A stretch of 64,000 nt of DNA from Allacma fusca. Its lineage: Eukaryota; Arthropoda; Collembola; Symphypleona; Sminthuridae. The stretch covers positions 4,898,001-4,962,000 of the forward strand of contig OX359249.1 of assembly GCA_947179485.1 (NCBI GenBank). Direction: 5' to 3'. This document shows positions 37,089 to 48,820 of the stretch, piece after piece. Position 1 is the first letter of the stretch, and each line of letters opens with the position of its first letter. Position numbers and translations under genes: made by a program. The notes beneath the pieces were generated by a model. That model was not told the origin of the DNA. It saw only the letters and a list, made by a program, of their open reading frames with translations, and did not search any database.

Positions 37089-37353
37089 TTATGTAACTAA
37101 AGTTGGAAATATCAAAATGTATTTTTTCAAAGGCTTATCAAAATCTCCCAAAATCCCTTTCACTAATCTAGAAGCAATATCCTGTCCTTGAGTAAAGGTC
37201 GGTGGCTGGGAAAAATCAGCTGAGGATTTTTTAAAAATTATAAAGTAAGATCCATGTAATAATTTAAGTTTTAAGTTTTTTTTAGCTCTTACAGCCACAA
37301 AGGTGGACCTAGGTAAAGGTTTTTTTTGGAAAATCCTCAACATTGAATACAAA
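37089..37353 (-). CDS. candidate 3'-terminal exon pair, unknown protein
   Basis: An acceptor with a good pyrimidine run (TTCCTTACTTACTCAG) opens a 61-base exon (37353-37293) encoding LYSMLRIFQKKPLPRSTFVA and ending at GCT|GTAAGA. An acceptor TGATTTTTCCCAG then opens 37205-37089, in the same phase, encoding PPTFTQGQDIASRLVKGILG and 18 more residues to a TAA. The frame is also open through the presumed intron, so a single unspliced exon of 264 bases is possible. The 5' part is missing: the exon starts in phase 2 and no partner exon was found between it and the 37.75 kb gene, whose phases do not match. I recognise no family. A separate gene or an alternative 3' end is possible. Confidence 0.3.
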
Positions 37354-37715
37354 CTGAGTAAGTAAGGAATAAAGATTTTTTTTAATTCAATACTGTAAAA
37401 AAATAATAGGTTTTGAATTTTTTCAAAGACCCTGACTTCTCTTCACAATTTTGACCCCTGTGACCACTAATGTGGGTCAAATGGAATAATTATTTTGGAA
37501 ATGTGATTGCTTGATCATGGAGGGCTCAAAAGTTTTTGTCTTCGAGGTAAATACAGCTCAACTGTGGGATATAAATTGTTGAGGGTACCCTGTAGACTTG
37601 GAGGGTAATAATGTATTCAGGAGGTGGTATTTTAGAAAGACATTTTTAAGATTTATGGAAAATAGAATTGGGTCCATTTTGGAAATTCAGTCCTGTCTGG
37701 GGTTTATTTGTGCGA

Positions 37716-37721
37716 TTTATT
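37716..37721 (-). terminator. AATAAA polyadenylation signal
   Basis: AATAAA on the minus strand lies about 30 bases after the stop codon of the 37.75-38.97 kb gene model, with a second copy 13 bases further on. The distance is typical of animal 3' ends and supports this stop being the true end. Confidence 0.45.
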
Positions 37722-37752
37722 GTAGAATAAAAAATACTCCTTGGACTTGATT

Positions 37753-38973
37753 TCAGGGTTTGAGTGCATTTTTACTATCTGGGATAGTTTTGGGCTTCTT
37801 CCTGAGGTTGGACGGAGTAAATCTCGTGGTCAAAGATCCGTTCAAACTGTGAGGAAGCGAGTTATCTGATGCGGAGGTCTTGGTGTCATTTGCTCCCACA
37901 TTCGTCTCTCCCAACTCAGCACTCTTCGTCAGAGACGGTGAGAAACCTTGGGATTCCTGATACTTCACTTTCGTCCCGAAAAGAGTCACTCGCCCATCTA
38001 CCAATAATTCAACCACTTTAGTCACACCTCAAGTCATCTTTCTCAAATACTTCACAATTTTCAAGTCAGCATCCAGGGGTAGCTTAGCAACACATTCTCC
38101 CTCACATTTGGGTCAAGTTTGGGTCAAGTGACGTTTCAGTGTAGGTCAAGTCCGTTTTGAGAATGGATTAGATTGTAGTCAGGTTTAAGGCTGAGTCAAG
38201 GGCATGTCAATTTTGGACAAGGCTTGGGTCAAGGACATGTCAAGTTTGTACAAGTTTTGGGTCAAGGACATGTCAAGTTTGTACAAGATTTAGGTCAAGT
38301 GTAAGTAAAATTATGTTTAGGGTCAAATAAAAATTCATCTAGATCAAGTTTGGGTCAATCGATTTTTGTTGACCAAGTTCAAGCTTTCGTCAAGTGAAAC
38401 TCAAGTTCAAGTTTTATTTCTTTTCGGTAAAGTTTATCTAGGGTTTAACTAAGTTCTTTCTGGTCAAGAGAAATTTAAGTTCAAGAAGAATTTCAAGTTC
38501 CGACTATTTTCAGGTAAAAGTTGAAAGTCGGGTAAAAAAAGTAAGCAATATTCTAGCCTGTCAAGTTGGATTTGGAAGTGAAGTTCAAGGTTGGGTCAAC
38601 TTTTTTTTCAAAGTTCAAGTGGAACAGTTTTGCGTTTAATAGGTGAGATGATGGTGGACTGACAGAATGAGGACTAACCTGCGCTGTGATGACTGCTTTT
38701 ATGTGAGTGTGCGCTTTTGGAGGAGACTGGGATAGCTGGAGGGAAAGTGGCGCTGCCTTTGGTGGGTTCCTTGGAGTGCGCGTCTTTGTGTTTTTTGCCA
38801 CTGGTGTTGCTGGGTACTTTCGAGGATTTTGCACCCGTAGCCCCAGCCTTCTTAGCACTGGCCTTGGGACTCAATGGGAGCGTCGCACTTTCCCCACTGA
38901 AATGCTTGGGCTCGGGACGCTCCACTGTTCCTGATCTCTTTCTTCGGGACATTTTCCGTTCCAGCTTTTTCAT
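37753..38973 (-). CDS. candidate two-exon gene, basic Ser/Lys-rich protein
   Basis: Exon 1 runs from ATG at 38973 to 38679 and ends GCAG|GTTAGT in phase 1. Exon 2 runs from 38027 to the TGA at 37755-37753. The sum is 570 bases, or 189 residues. The N-terminus begins MKKLERKMSRRKRSG, a basic cluster like a nuclear localisation signal. A long Lys/Ser/Ala/Pro/His-rich segment follows that is probably disordered, then VVELLVDGRVTLFG, which looks structured, and a basic C-terminus ending KNALKP. AATAAA signals lie about 30 and 45 bases past the stop (plus-strand TTTATT at 37716-37721 and 37703-37708). Exon 1 is clearly GC-richer than its surroundings. The frame is also open upstream of the ATG for 15 codons to an in-frame TAA, with a possible acceptor (AAATTACAG) near 39012, so an upstream exon is possible. 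The exon 2 acceptor (ACTTGAG or the nearby ACTAAAG) is weak. The family was not recognised. Confidence 0.5.
38090..38620 (+). repeat. AGGTCAAG-type block in an intron
   Basis: GGGTCAAGGACATGTCAAGT and GTCAAGTTTGTACAAG repeat two to three times near 38.22-38.29 kb, within diverged GGTCAAG copies. The block fills the intron of the 37.75-38.97 kb gene model. Confidence 0.65.
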
Positions 38974-39597
38974 GCTATCAAAATGACGTTTTTGACCTTC
39001 CCAGTCCAAACTGTAATTTTAGATGTCACTCGCAGAGGGATGGGGATACAGAACGAGGGCGCTTTTCTCTACTGTCATATTTCACACTGCGCGCTGAGCA
39101 AACTCCCGCTCCAAAACATCCATTCTTTTGAATTCAGTCCCTTTAGAATTTCCAGTATTTTCCTAAATCTAATGCACAGGGTCCATTTTAATTAAATAGG
39201 CCTCTCTCCAGCCCTGCCATTTTGTGCGGAGGGCGCCAAGCCCTGAATTCAAAAATTAATTTTTAAAATGCGATGCGCTTTTGATAAAGTTGTAATTTAT
39301 TGTTCCATTTTAAAAATGTTTAAAATTATTTACATTATTTTATTAACTGAGTAAAATTAATTTTTTAATGGCAATAACGGTTGCAATAACTGCAATAATA
39401 ATAATAAATAAATTGCATAGGATTTTCAAAAGAGTTTTACAGTTTTAAAAAATTTACAAAATAAAATTCTCGCTCAAATACTCTAACATGGATTTATTAA
39501 GCGTTACCTCTTTGTTATAGTTCTGCATAGTCTAGGTAACTCTTGGATTTCATACCCCCTTAAAAACCCAATACAAAATTTGAGGCCGCTGCTTTAT

Positions 39598-39801
39598 TCA
39601 AATATGTCCATAAGTCCCGCTCGTACCAAAAGAAGTGATGTAAGGAGTAAAATGTAACGTGGTAATTTTTTTCATTATTTTGGTAGCAGCGTCCAAAAAA
39701 AAAGTCAAATTTTTGCAAGAATAATAATTGTCAAGAAAATTTGCATGACCATTTCCTAGAAAATAACACAAAGCGTTTGCTTTGACCATCTGGGATTTCA
39801 A
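39598..39801 (-). pseudogene. possible piggyBac-like transposase remnant
   Basis: A short frame contains LGNGHANFLDNYYSCKNLTF followed by FLDAATK. The pattern L-G-x-G-H-x-x-x-x-D-N-Y-Y-[ST]-x-x-x-L-x-x-x-L resembles the segment around the second catalytic aspartate (DNFYTS/DNYYTS) of piggyBac-type transposases. The expected GTxRxNRK stretch after it and the first catalytic block before it are not recognisable. If real, this is a decayed fragment of about 65 codons; a chance match is possible. Confidence 0.25.
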
Positions 39802-40139
39802 ATTGAAAATATGGGTTAGAAAATATCCCTTGGAAAAATCTCACTTCACCTCAGTTTGGATAAAAACTGAGACCCTGAGAAATTTGACCTAGGTCAGGGA
39901 AGTAAGTTGCATACAATTGGCCAAAAAATTCATAAAAAATTGGGGGAATTGAATATTTTCATAAATCACATTTTCCCAGGGGCCAAGGGGGAAGAAAATA
40001 ATTCGGACATCCTTCTTGGGTCTTTTGCTTTTCTTCCCCTCGTAGGACTTCCGTAGCATGTACATATTGATTTCAGAGACTAAACACGGCTCACATGTCT
40101 GATGCTATCTTACACTGCTTATGTGCTTGTTGTGGAAAT

Positions 40140-40800
40140 TACGGAAGGTAGAGAGTCAATGAGATGGTTAATTGGACTTTAGCCGATGTCCGAATCCCGA
40201 AGATTACTATTAACCTGTCCAACATTAATTTATGGGTTCTACACACTACACTGTTCACATCTACGGGCTCCAACATGATCTCAAGAGTAGTCCCTAATGT
40301 TATACATAATGCTACAAGTAAGTCAAATATCCTTATAGGGGACCCGCATCGCGAGGCATCGCCGATGCATCGACTTTTTCCCCTCTATACTTGACGTCCC
40401 TTATTTCCCTACTACCATTTGAAGGCTATAATTTTGTATATAAACTCATATCCCAGACAGTATAAGGGACGTGACATGGGAGGTGTCCTTATAGGCAGAA
40501 TCGACTACACACACGTTTGTTTTCAGACAGTCCCAAGTACTGCAATATTAATTTCTCTTCGGATGAAAACAGCTTCAATAAACTTGGTTGAGGTGGATTC
40601 CCTATAAGTAGATATCCACATTAGAGGACTTTCTCCTCAGGAAGGAAAATATTTTCACCCATAGATCTTTATCACAATATTATTTTTCTCACTAGGGGAA
40701 CATCTGCGGAGTAGAGCCTCGTTACAACAGACCCCTTACAAGGCATTGTTTTCGGGGCAGTCCTCCAGAGAGGCTCTATAAGGACAGGGCACTGTACCAC
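40140..40800. mobile_element. cluster of decayed MITE-like fragments
   Basis: Words such as TCCTTATAGG, ATAAGGGACGT and its complement ACGTCCCTTAT, and GAGCCTCGTTACAACAGACC followed by GGCACTGTAC, recur here in both orientations. They resemble the termini of the Tigger-like elements elsewhere in the window. No intact element could be delimited. Confidence 0.25.
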
Positions 40801-41062
40801 TGATGTGAGTACAGTGACTAAAGCATTAATAACAGCCCGTGGGTCTTGTGGGGAAAATTTACATTCCAGTTCCTCCGTTTGACGTCTTAGCTGGCCTAGG
40901 GCAAAGGAATTGGAGGTTGTATACAGAACCGTATAATGAAGACTTGGGCGTATGTACAAGGGAAGGGAAGAGGACATTTGTCCAGACGTGTGCTTTCCCT
41001 GGCTTTCGTGTACACACTTTTCCACAGGCTCTGTTCCCATTGTCACATTTCTACGAGAGTTT

Positions 41063-41068
<6 letters not shown>

Positions 41069-41096
<28 letters not shown>
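41069..41096. repeat. (GT)n microsatellite
   Basis: A pure GT run of about 26 bases. Confidence 0.95.
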
Positions 41097-41097
<1 letters not shown>

Positions 41098-41299
41098 CAA
41101 AGAAGTGCATGTGGAAGTTTGGAGGGGGTCTTTTGCCTCGTGCGATTGCGTCCGCCGCCTCAAACTCTCTTTCAGGAGCATATGTCTCCTCTAGGGGCTA
41201 CCTCCGCCAGTCCTACTGTATACGCTTTTTCTAAGGACCCTTCAAAAAAATCAAAATATGAATCACCCAGTTCGTAAAAACCCCTTCAAAAATCAATGA

Positions 41300-41500
41300 C
41301 CTACCCCTGCCCCCCAAAAAACCTTAAAACTTTTTCTGAGGCCAATGTATACCTAACGGGCCTCTTCATTCCTTTCTCATAAAGATTATAGCAAGTCCAA
41401 GGATCAACCGCCTCAAAAACCTTTAAAAATTATAAGAGGCCTAATGTATCCCTTACGGGCCTCTTTCTTCAGCCGGTTTCTTTTCCTGAAAAACCCCCTC
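41300..41500. repeat. about 120-bp imperfect duplication
   Basis: Two copies share an AAACCTTTAAAA-like start, then GAGGCCTAATGTATCCCTTA or its variant, then CGGGCCTCTTTC. They lie head to tail. Confidence 0.6.
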
Positions 41501-42805
41501 AATATTGGTCTGGGAACTCCACGGAATGTTTGAGCAACCCCTCGCACCCAAGTACCTTTAAATATGTACGCTCAACAGAGCTAATGGGCGAATACTTACT
41601 CAAGCAGAGCTGGGAGCTCGTTCAAATACTACAATATAGCATAGGACATCAGCTGGGGTTTCTCTCCTTATAAAGTTGATACTTTCTACAAGTAGCTCTT
41701 ATACAATAGAATACTTTCTAACCTCTATTACACCTCCCTATTACGTCCAGATGACTCCTAAACGTGCTAAATCGTACTCCTTAGACGACAGCTACATTTT
41801 TTGAAGACACATTTTCAAGTCCATACGTTTTAAATATTTTTTTCCTATGAGACCAGTGCTTTTGGAGAGGATGGCTTCGAAAGCACTGGTGTTCGAAAAT
41901 TTATAATGTCTCTAGGGACTCTCTACTCAATACTACATTGGAAAAAATTAGCATTGCATACACTGGCAAATATTACAATAGTTGATTGCCCTTAAAAAAT
42001 ACAGTTATAAGGGAGTTGTAGAACAAGGATCGTTATATCGAGATTCAATTTTGAGATTCTTGAAAAACACAATGAGTAGTAGATTTTGTATTTTTTAATC
42101 GAACGGATCTAATTTTGGAGGTTCCGTGGTGAGTGACTTCCGAGGCTGAGATAATGCAATTTTTCCTGCATTTCTGTTTTTGAGAGGGAATATTGAATAT
42201 TGTGGGTGTTGGAAATGATACTTTAAGGAGGTGGTTGTACGAAGACTTTTGAAACTCAGGAGGGAATATGTGACGGAGCCCTGACAGTGAGAGGAGTACG
42301 TGTGCTATAATGCTGTAGTGGACATGTAGCTACTCCTCACTCTCTCCCTCTCAGTCACTCTTGAAGTGTATGAAGAGGAGTCGTCGGGTGCATAGCTCTC
42401 CGGGTCTATTCTCATAGTATTATTTGGCTTGCATATGTAGCTGGTGTGTGGATGGGAAGGGAACTGGCAAGATCGATAGCTGAACAGAGCTCCCCACTTC
42501 TGCCTCTGGACTTGATCCGAGAGGAGTTGAGACGGGAAAGAAACTCGGCTTCTGTCCTTCCTCTCCGTCTCTGAAACATCTCCCTCGCACTCCAAGCAAA
42601 TTTCTCATTCCCTTTTAGGGCACCATCTCGAGCACATCTCACGCTCCGAATTTCCGCTCCCCCACAAATAACTCACTCACCGCTCTCAATCTGCAACAGT
42701 TGCCTCAGTCGGAACCGACGGCCCAGAACTCTTCTATTAACTGAGCTCCAAAATTTTTTCCGCTTTCTCCGGTGAAAGTTCTCCCTAAAATTTTCATACC
42801 CTATT

Positions 42806-42838
42806 TTTTTTATGAGCGTTCATCTCATAAAAAAAAAT
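42806..42838. repeat. inverted repeat able to form a hairpin
   Basis: TTTTTTTATGAG and CTCATAAAAAAA are exact complements separated by CGTTCAT. The G+C-richer sequence beside it (42.3-42.75 kb) holds a strong minus-strand donor (AGAGCG|GTGAGT at 42681/42680) after a short open frame, so a promoter or small exon may be near. Confidence 0.6.
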
Positions 42839-43199
42839 ATTTGGAAGTGACGGCCACCTTTATTTGTTGGGGGACTCCAAAATTTTACCAAATTCAGACT
42901 CAAGTTTGAAAACATCTGTAACTCTTGTCGATCTTTCCTCTCTTTTTTTTTACGAGGATCAGGGAGAGAGGGAAGAAGCTCTCTCGTGGAACCATCGCGG
43001 GAAATTTTTTTATTTACTCTGCAACATCAACAACGTCAAGCCTCATTCCCCATTCTGACTTTATCCGGGAGTTGTGCACTTTCTTGCGGGACTTTTTCAG
43101 TGCTGCTCTACAATCCGCTTTGTGAGGAGGTTTTCGGGGGAAATATTCCTGGACTTTGGATCCTGTCATCAGGAGCTAACAGAGGAAATTCTGAAGGAA

Positions 43200-46100
43200 T
43201 TTAACACACATTTGAGGGGAATTTCAGAGAAGAATTGAGCTAGTGATTTAAGGGGAAATTTCGAGAGTTCAAAAATATTGGGGAAAAAATTGTCTACAAT
43301 AAGTTTCAATACAAACTTTTGGGGGGAAAATTTCGATAGAAACACTGAGGGATATTTCTTTCAAAAGAGGCTTGACATTTAGGCAGAAAATTTACCGGAA
43401 GATATCAAAGGCTTTGATATAAAAATTCATCCAAATCTTGAGTTGAAATTTTGGAAGAAAATTGACCTCAAGCGTTACCGAAAAAAAATTCCAGAAACTT
43501 TGGGAGTCAATCGACTGTAACTCTCACCAATAAGTTTCTTGACTTTCACCGGAAATTTCTTGGAATTTGTTACCAAGAAATTTCGCCAGTACTTTCTTTG
43601 GTTATATTCCCAAAACTTTGACCCGGATTTTTTCCGATACTTCCCTCAAAAAAAAAAAGTAGCCAGAAATTGCTCCCGCACTTCCAAAAATACATTACAC
43701 TAGGCTTTCTCCGGTGTTAAAATCAGCCACTGAGATTAAAGATTCTCCAAAACATCAAGGAGCTCTCAACATCCAGCACTCAAAAATTTCCCTCTCCAGA
43801 AACCCCTCTCAAAAGAATTTTTGCGTGCAGTGCAGAATAAAGCCCATTGAAAAAATTAACATTAAGTCAAGTTTCATTTCAACCTCATTGACTTTCACCT
43901 GGTCGGATCCTCTAGTGAGAATTTTCAAGTGAAAGCAGAGAAAGTCACCTAGAGAAAAAAATACAAAAAGAAAAGTCCGGAGTAAGAAGATTACATTAGA
44001 CAATCCTGGAAGATAAAAGTGAAAGCATCGAGTAAACAGTTGTTTAGGAGAAAGTGAGAGTGAAAGTACAAGGGAAAGCAGGAGGAAAATTAAAAAAAGA
44101 AATTACAAGTAATTCTCAAAATTAGACAACAAACTTTCGCTGGTTGAGAGACAAAAGAGAAAAAGGGAGAGAGTCCGTATGGTTCAGGAAGAGAACATTT
44201 CACAACAAATCAAATAACCTGAAGGGAGTGGAACAAACTTTTCCTCTCTTTCCTTCCTCTCAGACATAGTAAGAAACTCTGAGTATCTGCTGCTGAGTGA
44301 GCTTCTAAAATATCTCCAGTTTCATTTCACACTTTCTTTTTTCACTTTCTCCGCTCAAGATCACTTGTGAGGGAAGTTGGAGGAGGCAGCGTGGTCCAAG
44401 CCCATTTCGGATCGTTAATGGGACTTTCACCAATCCATACTTATTCCCGAGCACATTTTCATTTCCCTCGGAGAAAGTCAATCTGCTCTATTTTAATTCA
44501 TGCAGAGAGTCATTCTCTCATGAATTATTTTCACTTTCTCCTCTCAGCCGGCTCATGTTTTAACAATAGGCAGTTCCTACATGGGACCATTCCAGTTGAC
44601 AGTTAGAGGCCCTAAACCCTTTTCCAACAAAGAGTCCTCCCGATTCACCAAAAAGGGAAAGCTTTTATTGTAAACAGTGAAAGCATGGGAAAGTAAAACT
44701 CAAGGAAAAGAGTCGTAATAGAAAGCCAGGACAAATAGCAAGTCAGAGTGAGTCAATAAATTCCCTTGAATATTTCAAACTAGAGCAGAGAAAACAACTC
44801 AAGGAGAAATTAAAGAAAAGGATGTTACAGAGGGTCCATCAAAATTTTCAATCGTACAATGTCCGGAAAAAAATCGGGATAATTTCTATAGGGAGAAAGT
44901 AGGAGAGAAACTAATGAAGAGTAAAATTTTATGAAATAGGGAATATTATAGAAAAGGAATTTTGTGATTTCAAAAATGAGAAAGTAAAATTTTTAAAAAA
45001 GTGAAAAAAGATAGGAACAAGAGAAAGTAAAAGGTATGAAATCCAAATTTGAAAACACTGGAGCTCACATATCAAAAGGAAGAAGGTAGTAATCATAAGA
45101 CATTCTAGAGTGTAAAAGAGAAAGCAAAGAGCTGTAAAATAAAAGAAACCTCTAAAACAATGGATGCCGTATCTCAAACGAGGACCAGAACTAATTTGAA
45201 ACTGAGAAATTTACTAGTAAAGAGAAGAGGGAACAAAATCTGATAAAAAGAGAGGAAACTTAATCATCCAACTGCGCACTTTCACTAAGAGAGAAAGTAC
45301 TTGGGTCAAATAAAAACGCAAATTTACAAGTGAATCCAATAGAAAGGACTGCTGGAGTAAGGTAACACAAAATTTAAGCCATACAATCTAAGAAAATAGA
45401 CTAATACGGAAAGGGTCTTGAATGTAGAAGAGAGAAATCTGACAATAGAAATCAGGTTCATTAGAGAAAACGAAATTAAGGGAAATAAGCCTAAAAATTT
45501 GAATAAAAAAGAAATCAGAATTATCAGCAGAAGTTAACGTTAGGAAAGGATGCCACATTTAAACACAAGTAAGAAAGCAGACTGTAAAATAAAAGCAACG
45601 ACGTAACACTACAGCATATAAAAAATTCAATGGAATTGGAACGGTGAAAGCAGAACGTAAAATTTAAAAATCCCAGAAAGTTCTGTAACTGAAAAAGATA
45701 GGAATGAGGGTAAAAGTCTGGAGTAAAAAATAGGAAAAAGAGAAAGCAGATGAAAAGAGAAAGTAGAAAGTGAAAAAAAGAGAAAGTGGGCAAAATCATT
45801 AAGTGAAAAAAGGGAACAGAGCAAAAAACCGAAAAGGGGCAAAGTGAAAGCAAGGGGAAGAATCCCTGCCCACACTTCCCAACCGATGATCTCAGGAGAA
45901 ACGTGGATTGAGCGTGTCAAGTGAAAGGGAGTGTATTCATTCAAACATATTTCATCTCTACAGAGATTAGTCTCAAATCCTACCAATCTCATCGGTCTTG
46001 GTGATCCGTTCAAAAAATTCACATAAGGAATAAAAAAACCCGATACGTGTACAGAGACTGGAAGGAGAAAGCAAGTGACAGCTCCAATCCTCTCACCCTC

Positions 46101-46720
46101 CTAGTCTCAGTAAAAGCCTTGTCAGCAACAAACGAATAAAAACAGCGCCCGCATTTTTCCCACTGTAACATTTCCGGAGAATATAAAATCCATAAAATCT
46201 TCCTAGGAAATTTAACACTGGAAATATATTCCGTATCAAAATTTAACCGAACGAGTCAGTCTCCTCGTAAAACATTTCCCTCACAGAATTCTTCCTCCAA
46301 GAATTTTTCCGAGGAAAAGGAAGCGAAGAGCCATTGAGTTAAAGGGAAAGTGAAAGCATCAAGTGGTGTGGAGAGCACCTGTAGCCGCTTATTTTAGTGA
46401 CCACTTGAGATCAAAGCCTCTCAACAAATATATCGGACTTTCCCTCCTAGAGAGAGCAGAGGGGAACGAGCAAAAAAAATCCCAAAGAGGAGAAAATGAA
46501 AAGAGGGACTACAAATTAAAAAAACAAGGGTCGAAAAAAACTCAAAACTAAAACTCAACGGACGCCGAAATTAAAACTAACCCAACTTTAATTACAAAGG
46601 AAAGGGAGCAACACAAGTTCAAAGAAAACAAGGGCAGGAGAATTAAAAGGAAAGACGTTAAAATAAATAAATTGCGTCCTGAAGATACTAGAGAAAGTTT
46701 CGTCGGGAATTAAAACAGGC
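43200..46720 (+). repeat. region dense in GAGAAAGT / GTGAAAGC words
   Basis: GAGAAAGTGAAAG-like words recur dozens of times without fixed period, most densely at 43.9-44.3 and 45.0-45.9 kb. It extends to just upstream of the KCTD-like exon. Minus-strand frames here are Phe/Leu/Ser-rich and arise from purine-rich composition. Confidence 0.55.
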
Positions 46721-46984
46721 GTTGGAATATTAAGCCACTGAAGATTTTTTAAGGAACAGTAAGATTTAAACAGGGCACGGAAATTTTAAATTTGAAAATT
46801 ACTCCTGATATTTAAAAAGCGGAGGAAAATTTTTAAAAAAAGGAAAACATTTTAAAAAGGGACTGAAAAAAGAAAACCAACTTTTTCAAAGGGACTGAAA
46901 AAAGCAGTGAAAAATCCGAGGGCCGAACGAAATAAATAAAACATAGTTGAAGACAGCACCATAAAAGAAGAGCCAGCGTTCAAA

Positions 46985-46992
46985 TTTCCCGC
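46985..46992 (+). promoter_or_regulatory. E2F-like site upstream of the KCTD-like start
   Basis: TTTCCCGC matches the E2F/DP consensus TTTSSCGC and lies shortly before the KCTD-like ATG in an otherwise A-rich stretch. It may be in the promoter or the 5' untranslated region. An 8-base match is weak evidence alone. Confidence 0.25.
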
Positions 46993-47023
46993 CCCCTGAA
47001 ATAAATCAAATTACAAGTGGAAA

Positions 47024-47132
47024 ATGGAGAGTGATCCCGTAATTGAATTAAATGTTGGCGGGGTTTTTTACGCCACCCAATTAAGTACCGTGCGGAAGGA
47101 GCCGGGCCGCTTGGCGGAAATGTTCTCACAAG
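47024..47132 (+). CDS. KCTD-like BTB/T1-domain protein, first coding exon (partial)
   Basis: The exon opens with ATG and encodes 36 residues plus one base, ending at a CAAG|GTGAGT donor. After five residues it reads VIELNVGGVFYATQLSTVRK, then EPGRLAEMFSQ. This is the start of a BTB/POZ domain of the T1 (potassium-channel tetramerisation) type: the LNVGG strand, the xYxTxLSTLR segment and the LAxMFS helix are the family's most conserved opening, and splicing just after MFS is plausible for the family. KCTD proteins usually form oligomers, and several act as Cullin-3 substrate adaptors or receptor auxiliary subunits. By eye the segment is nearest KCTD7/14-like members, but 36 residues cannot settle the subfamily. 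The rest of the domain (usually with a YFIDRDG-like motif) was not found downstream on this strand, so either the first intron exceeds about 16.8 kb or I missed the exon. An E2F-like TTTCCCGC lies about 32 bases upstream of the ATG. Confidence 0.85.
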
Positions 47133-48722
47133 GTGAGTCCCAGAAAGGAACAATTTTATTAGTAACAATTTTATTAGCAACAAATTTTCCCCCCGGCTTT
47201 ATTTCCCATGGCCCAAAGGCCTGGGACATGCAACATTGTCATCACAACCTCCAATGTCATGTTTAATGTATAAATTTATACGAGGCCGGCTAAGGAGCCC
47301 AAATGATTCCATGGGAAATATCAAATGCTCCAGGACGTATCCAGCTTGTAACTCTGTTAAGATACGATTCCATCCGATATTTTGAAACAGTACAATTACG
47401 CTTTTCCTCCTCAGCTCAAATAAACTAACCCCTCAATTAGGGTTTACTCTCCACAGGCAATTCAGCCTCTTAGTCATTACTGGTATGTAAATAGACCTCC
47501 GCCTGGACGTAATGCCCATACGTACATACATATATACATACATGCGTGTGTGGGAATGATCCATTAAATTAAGGAGAGCTGGTCCTTGTTGGGATTGCTG
47601 ATGACAGCATTAAATGGTATTCAAAAGTGTTAGGTTTTGGGTTAAGGGGGAAAGTAAGGACCGTTCACAGTATACCACACTGCATAGATTTTTCCCCTCT
47701 ATTTTTGTTCCGTAGAGAAAGTTCTCAAATTTTTTATTTTCCCTCCAGTTCTGGCTCTTAACGGACTTCAGGACTAGTGTCTTGAACTGCGTGTGTTTAT
47801 TTTTTCCCTCCCGGAAACTCAACCAAGGAATGTATTGTAGCGTGGAATTGTAAACAGGAAGAACGTTTTCGTGACCAATTAAGAAACGATTTACGGTCAT
47901 CGTTCAACTCCTGTAATTATTCAACCAATCACCTTCCTCCGCACACGCAATCACTTCCCAACACATCCACGCTTCTTTCCCCACTCATTCCCTGCTTTCA
48001 CTTTTTTTTCAACTCTTTGTCAAAAGTCCTTAAACGCTTTGACTTTCCCCTAGAAACAAAACAATCCTTCTCAAGTTCTTCCACTACATTTATAATAGAA
48101 TTTTTCCAAGAGTCAATGAAATAGTGAGATCCCAGGAACTTCAAGGGAGCTCTTATAAAGAGAGTGTATATACTGTGTATGAATATACTTATATGATTAT
48201 GTGTATAACCTCCTGAAGTAGCAACTTTTAAAACTTCGGAAATCTTCCCAAACTAAAAGATGGTAGATTTTTTTGGGGGGATGTGAATTAGCCCATGAAA
48301 TAGTTGTTTAATTACGGATAATTATAGATAATTACGGCCGAGTAATTCACCAATAATCAACTTTCTCCTCAAAACTTTCACCAACTTTCTCTCATTTCTC
48401 CCCCCAAATTCCATAAGTTCCACTTGAAAGCATTCAAATAATATCTACTCTCATGGAAATTCCCGCCTTCGGATTTATTATTCTAATTTTCATTGTTTCG
48501 CAATCCTCTCTTAAAATTTTCTTCCTCCGCTGCTTCCGAATTTTTTCCCGGATGGTTCAATGGAAAGTGCACTGGAATAAAACTTTTGTATAAATTTTCT
48601 CTGCGGGACTTTCTCCAGAAAAAAAAAGTATGGAGATTTGTATGGTTGACAATTCCCATGCGAATTTTCAGGAATATTTTCAAAAATTAGGGGGGAAATG
48701 GGTTGCAGTGGAAGTGCTCTTG

Positions 48723-48727
<5 letters not shown>

Positions 48728-48762
<35 letters not shown>
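48728..48762. repeat. (GA)n microsatellite
   Basis: A GA run of about 33 bases. Confidence 0.95.
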
Positions 48763-48763
<1 letters not shown>

Positions 48764-48820
48764 CTGCACTAGCAGATTCAAAGAGATCACTGATTGAATG
48801 TGATCTTCGAAGGAAGGCAA

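Noticed and set aside
42305..42642. Overlapping minus-strand frames near a GTGAGT donor
   Set aside because: The frames lie after the donor, inside the would-be intron, and show no domain; the region may be promoter-proximal but this could not be shown.
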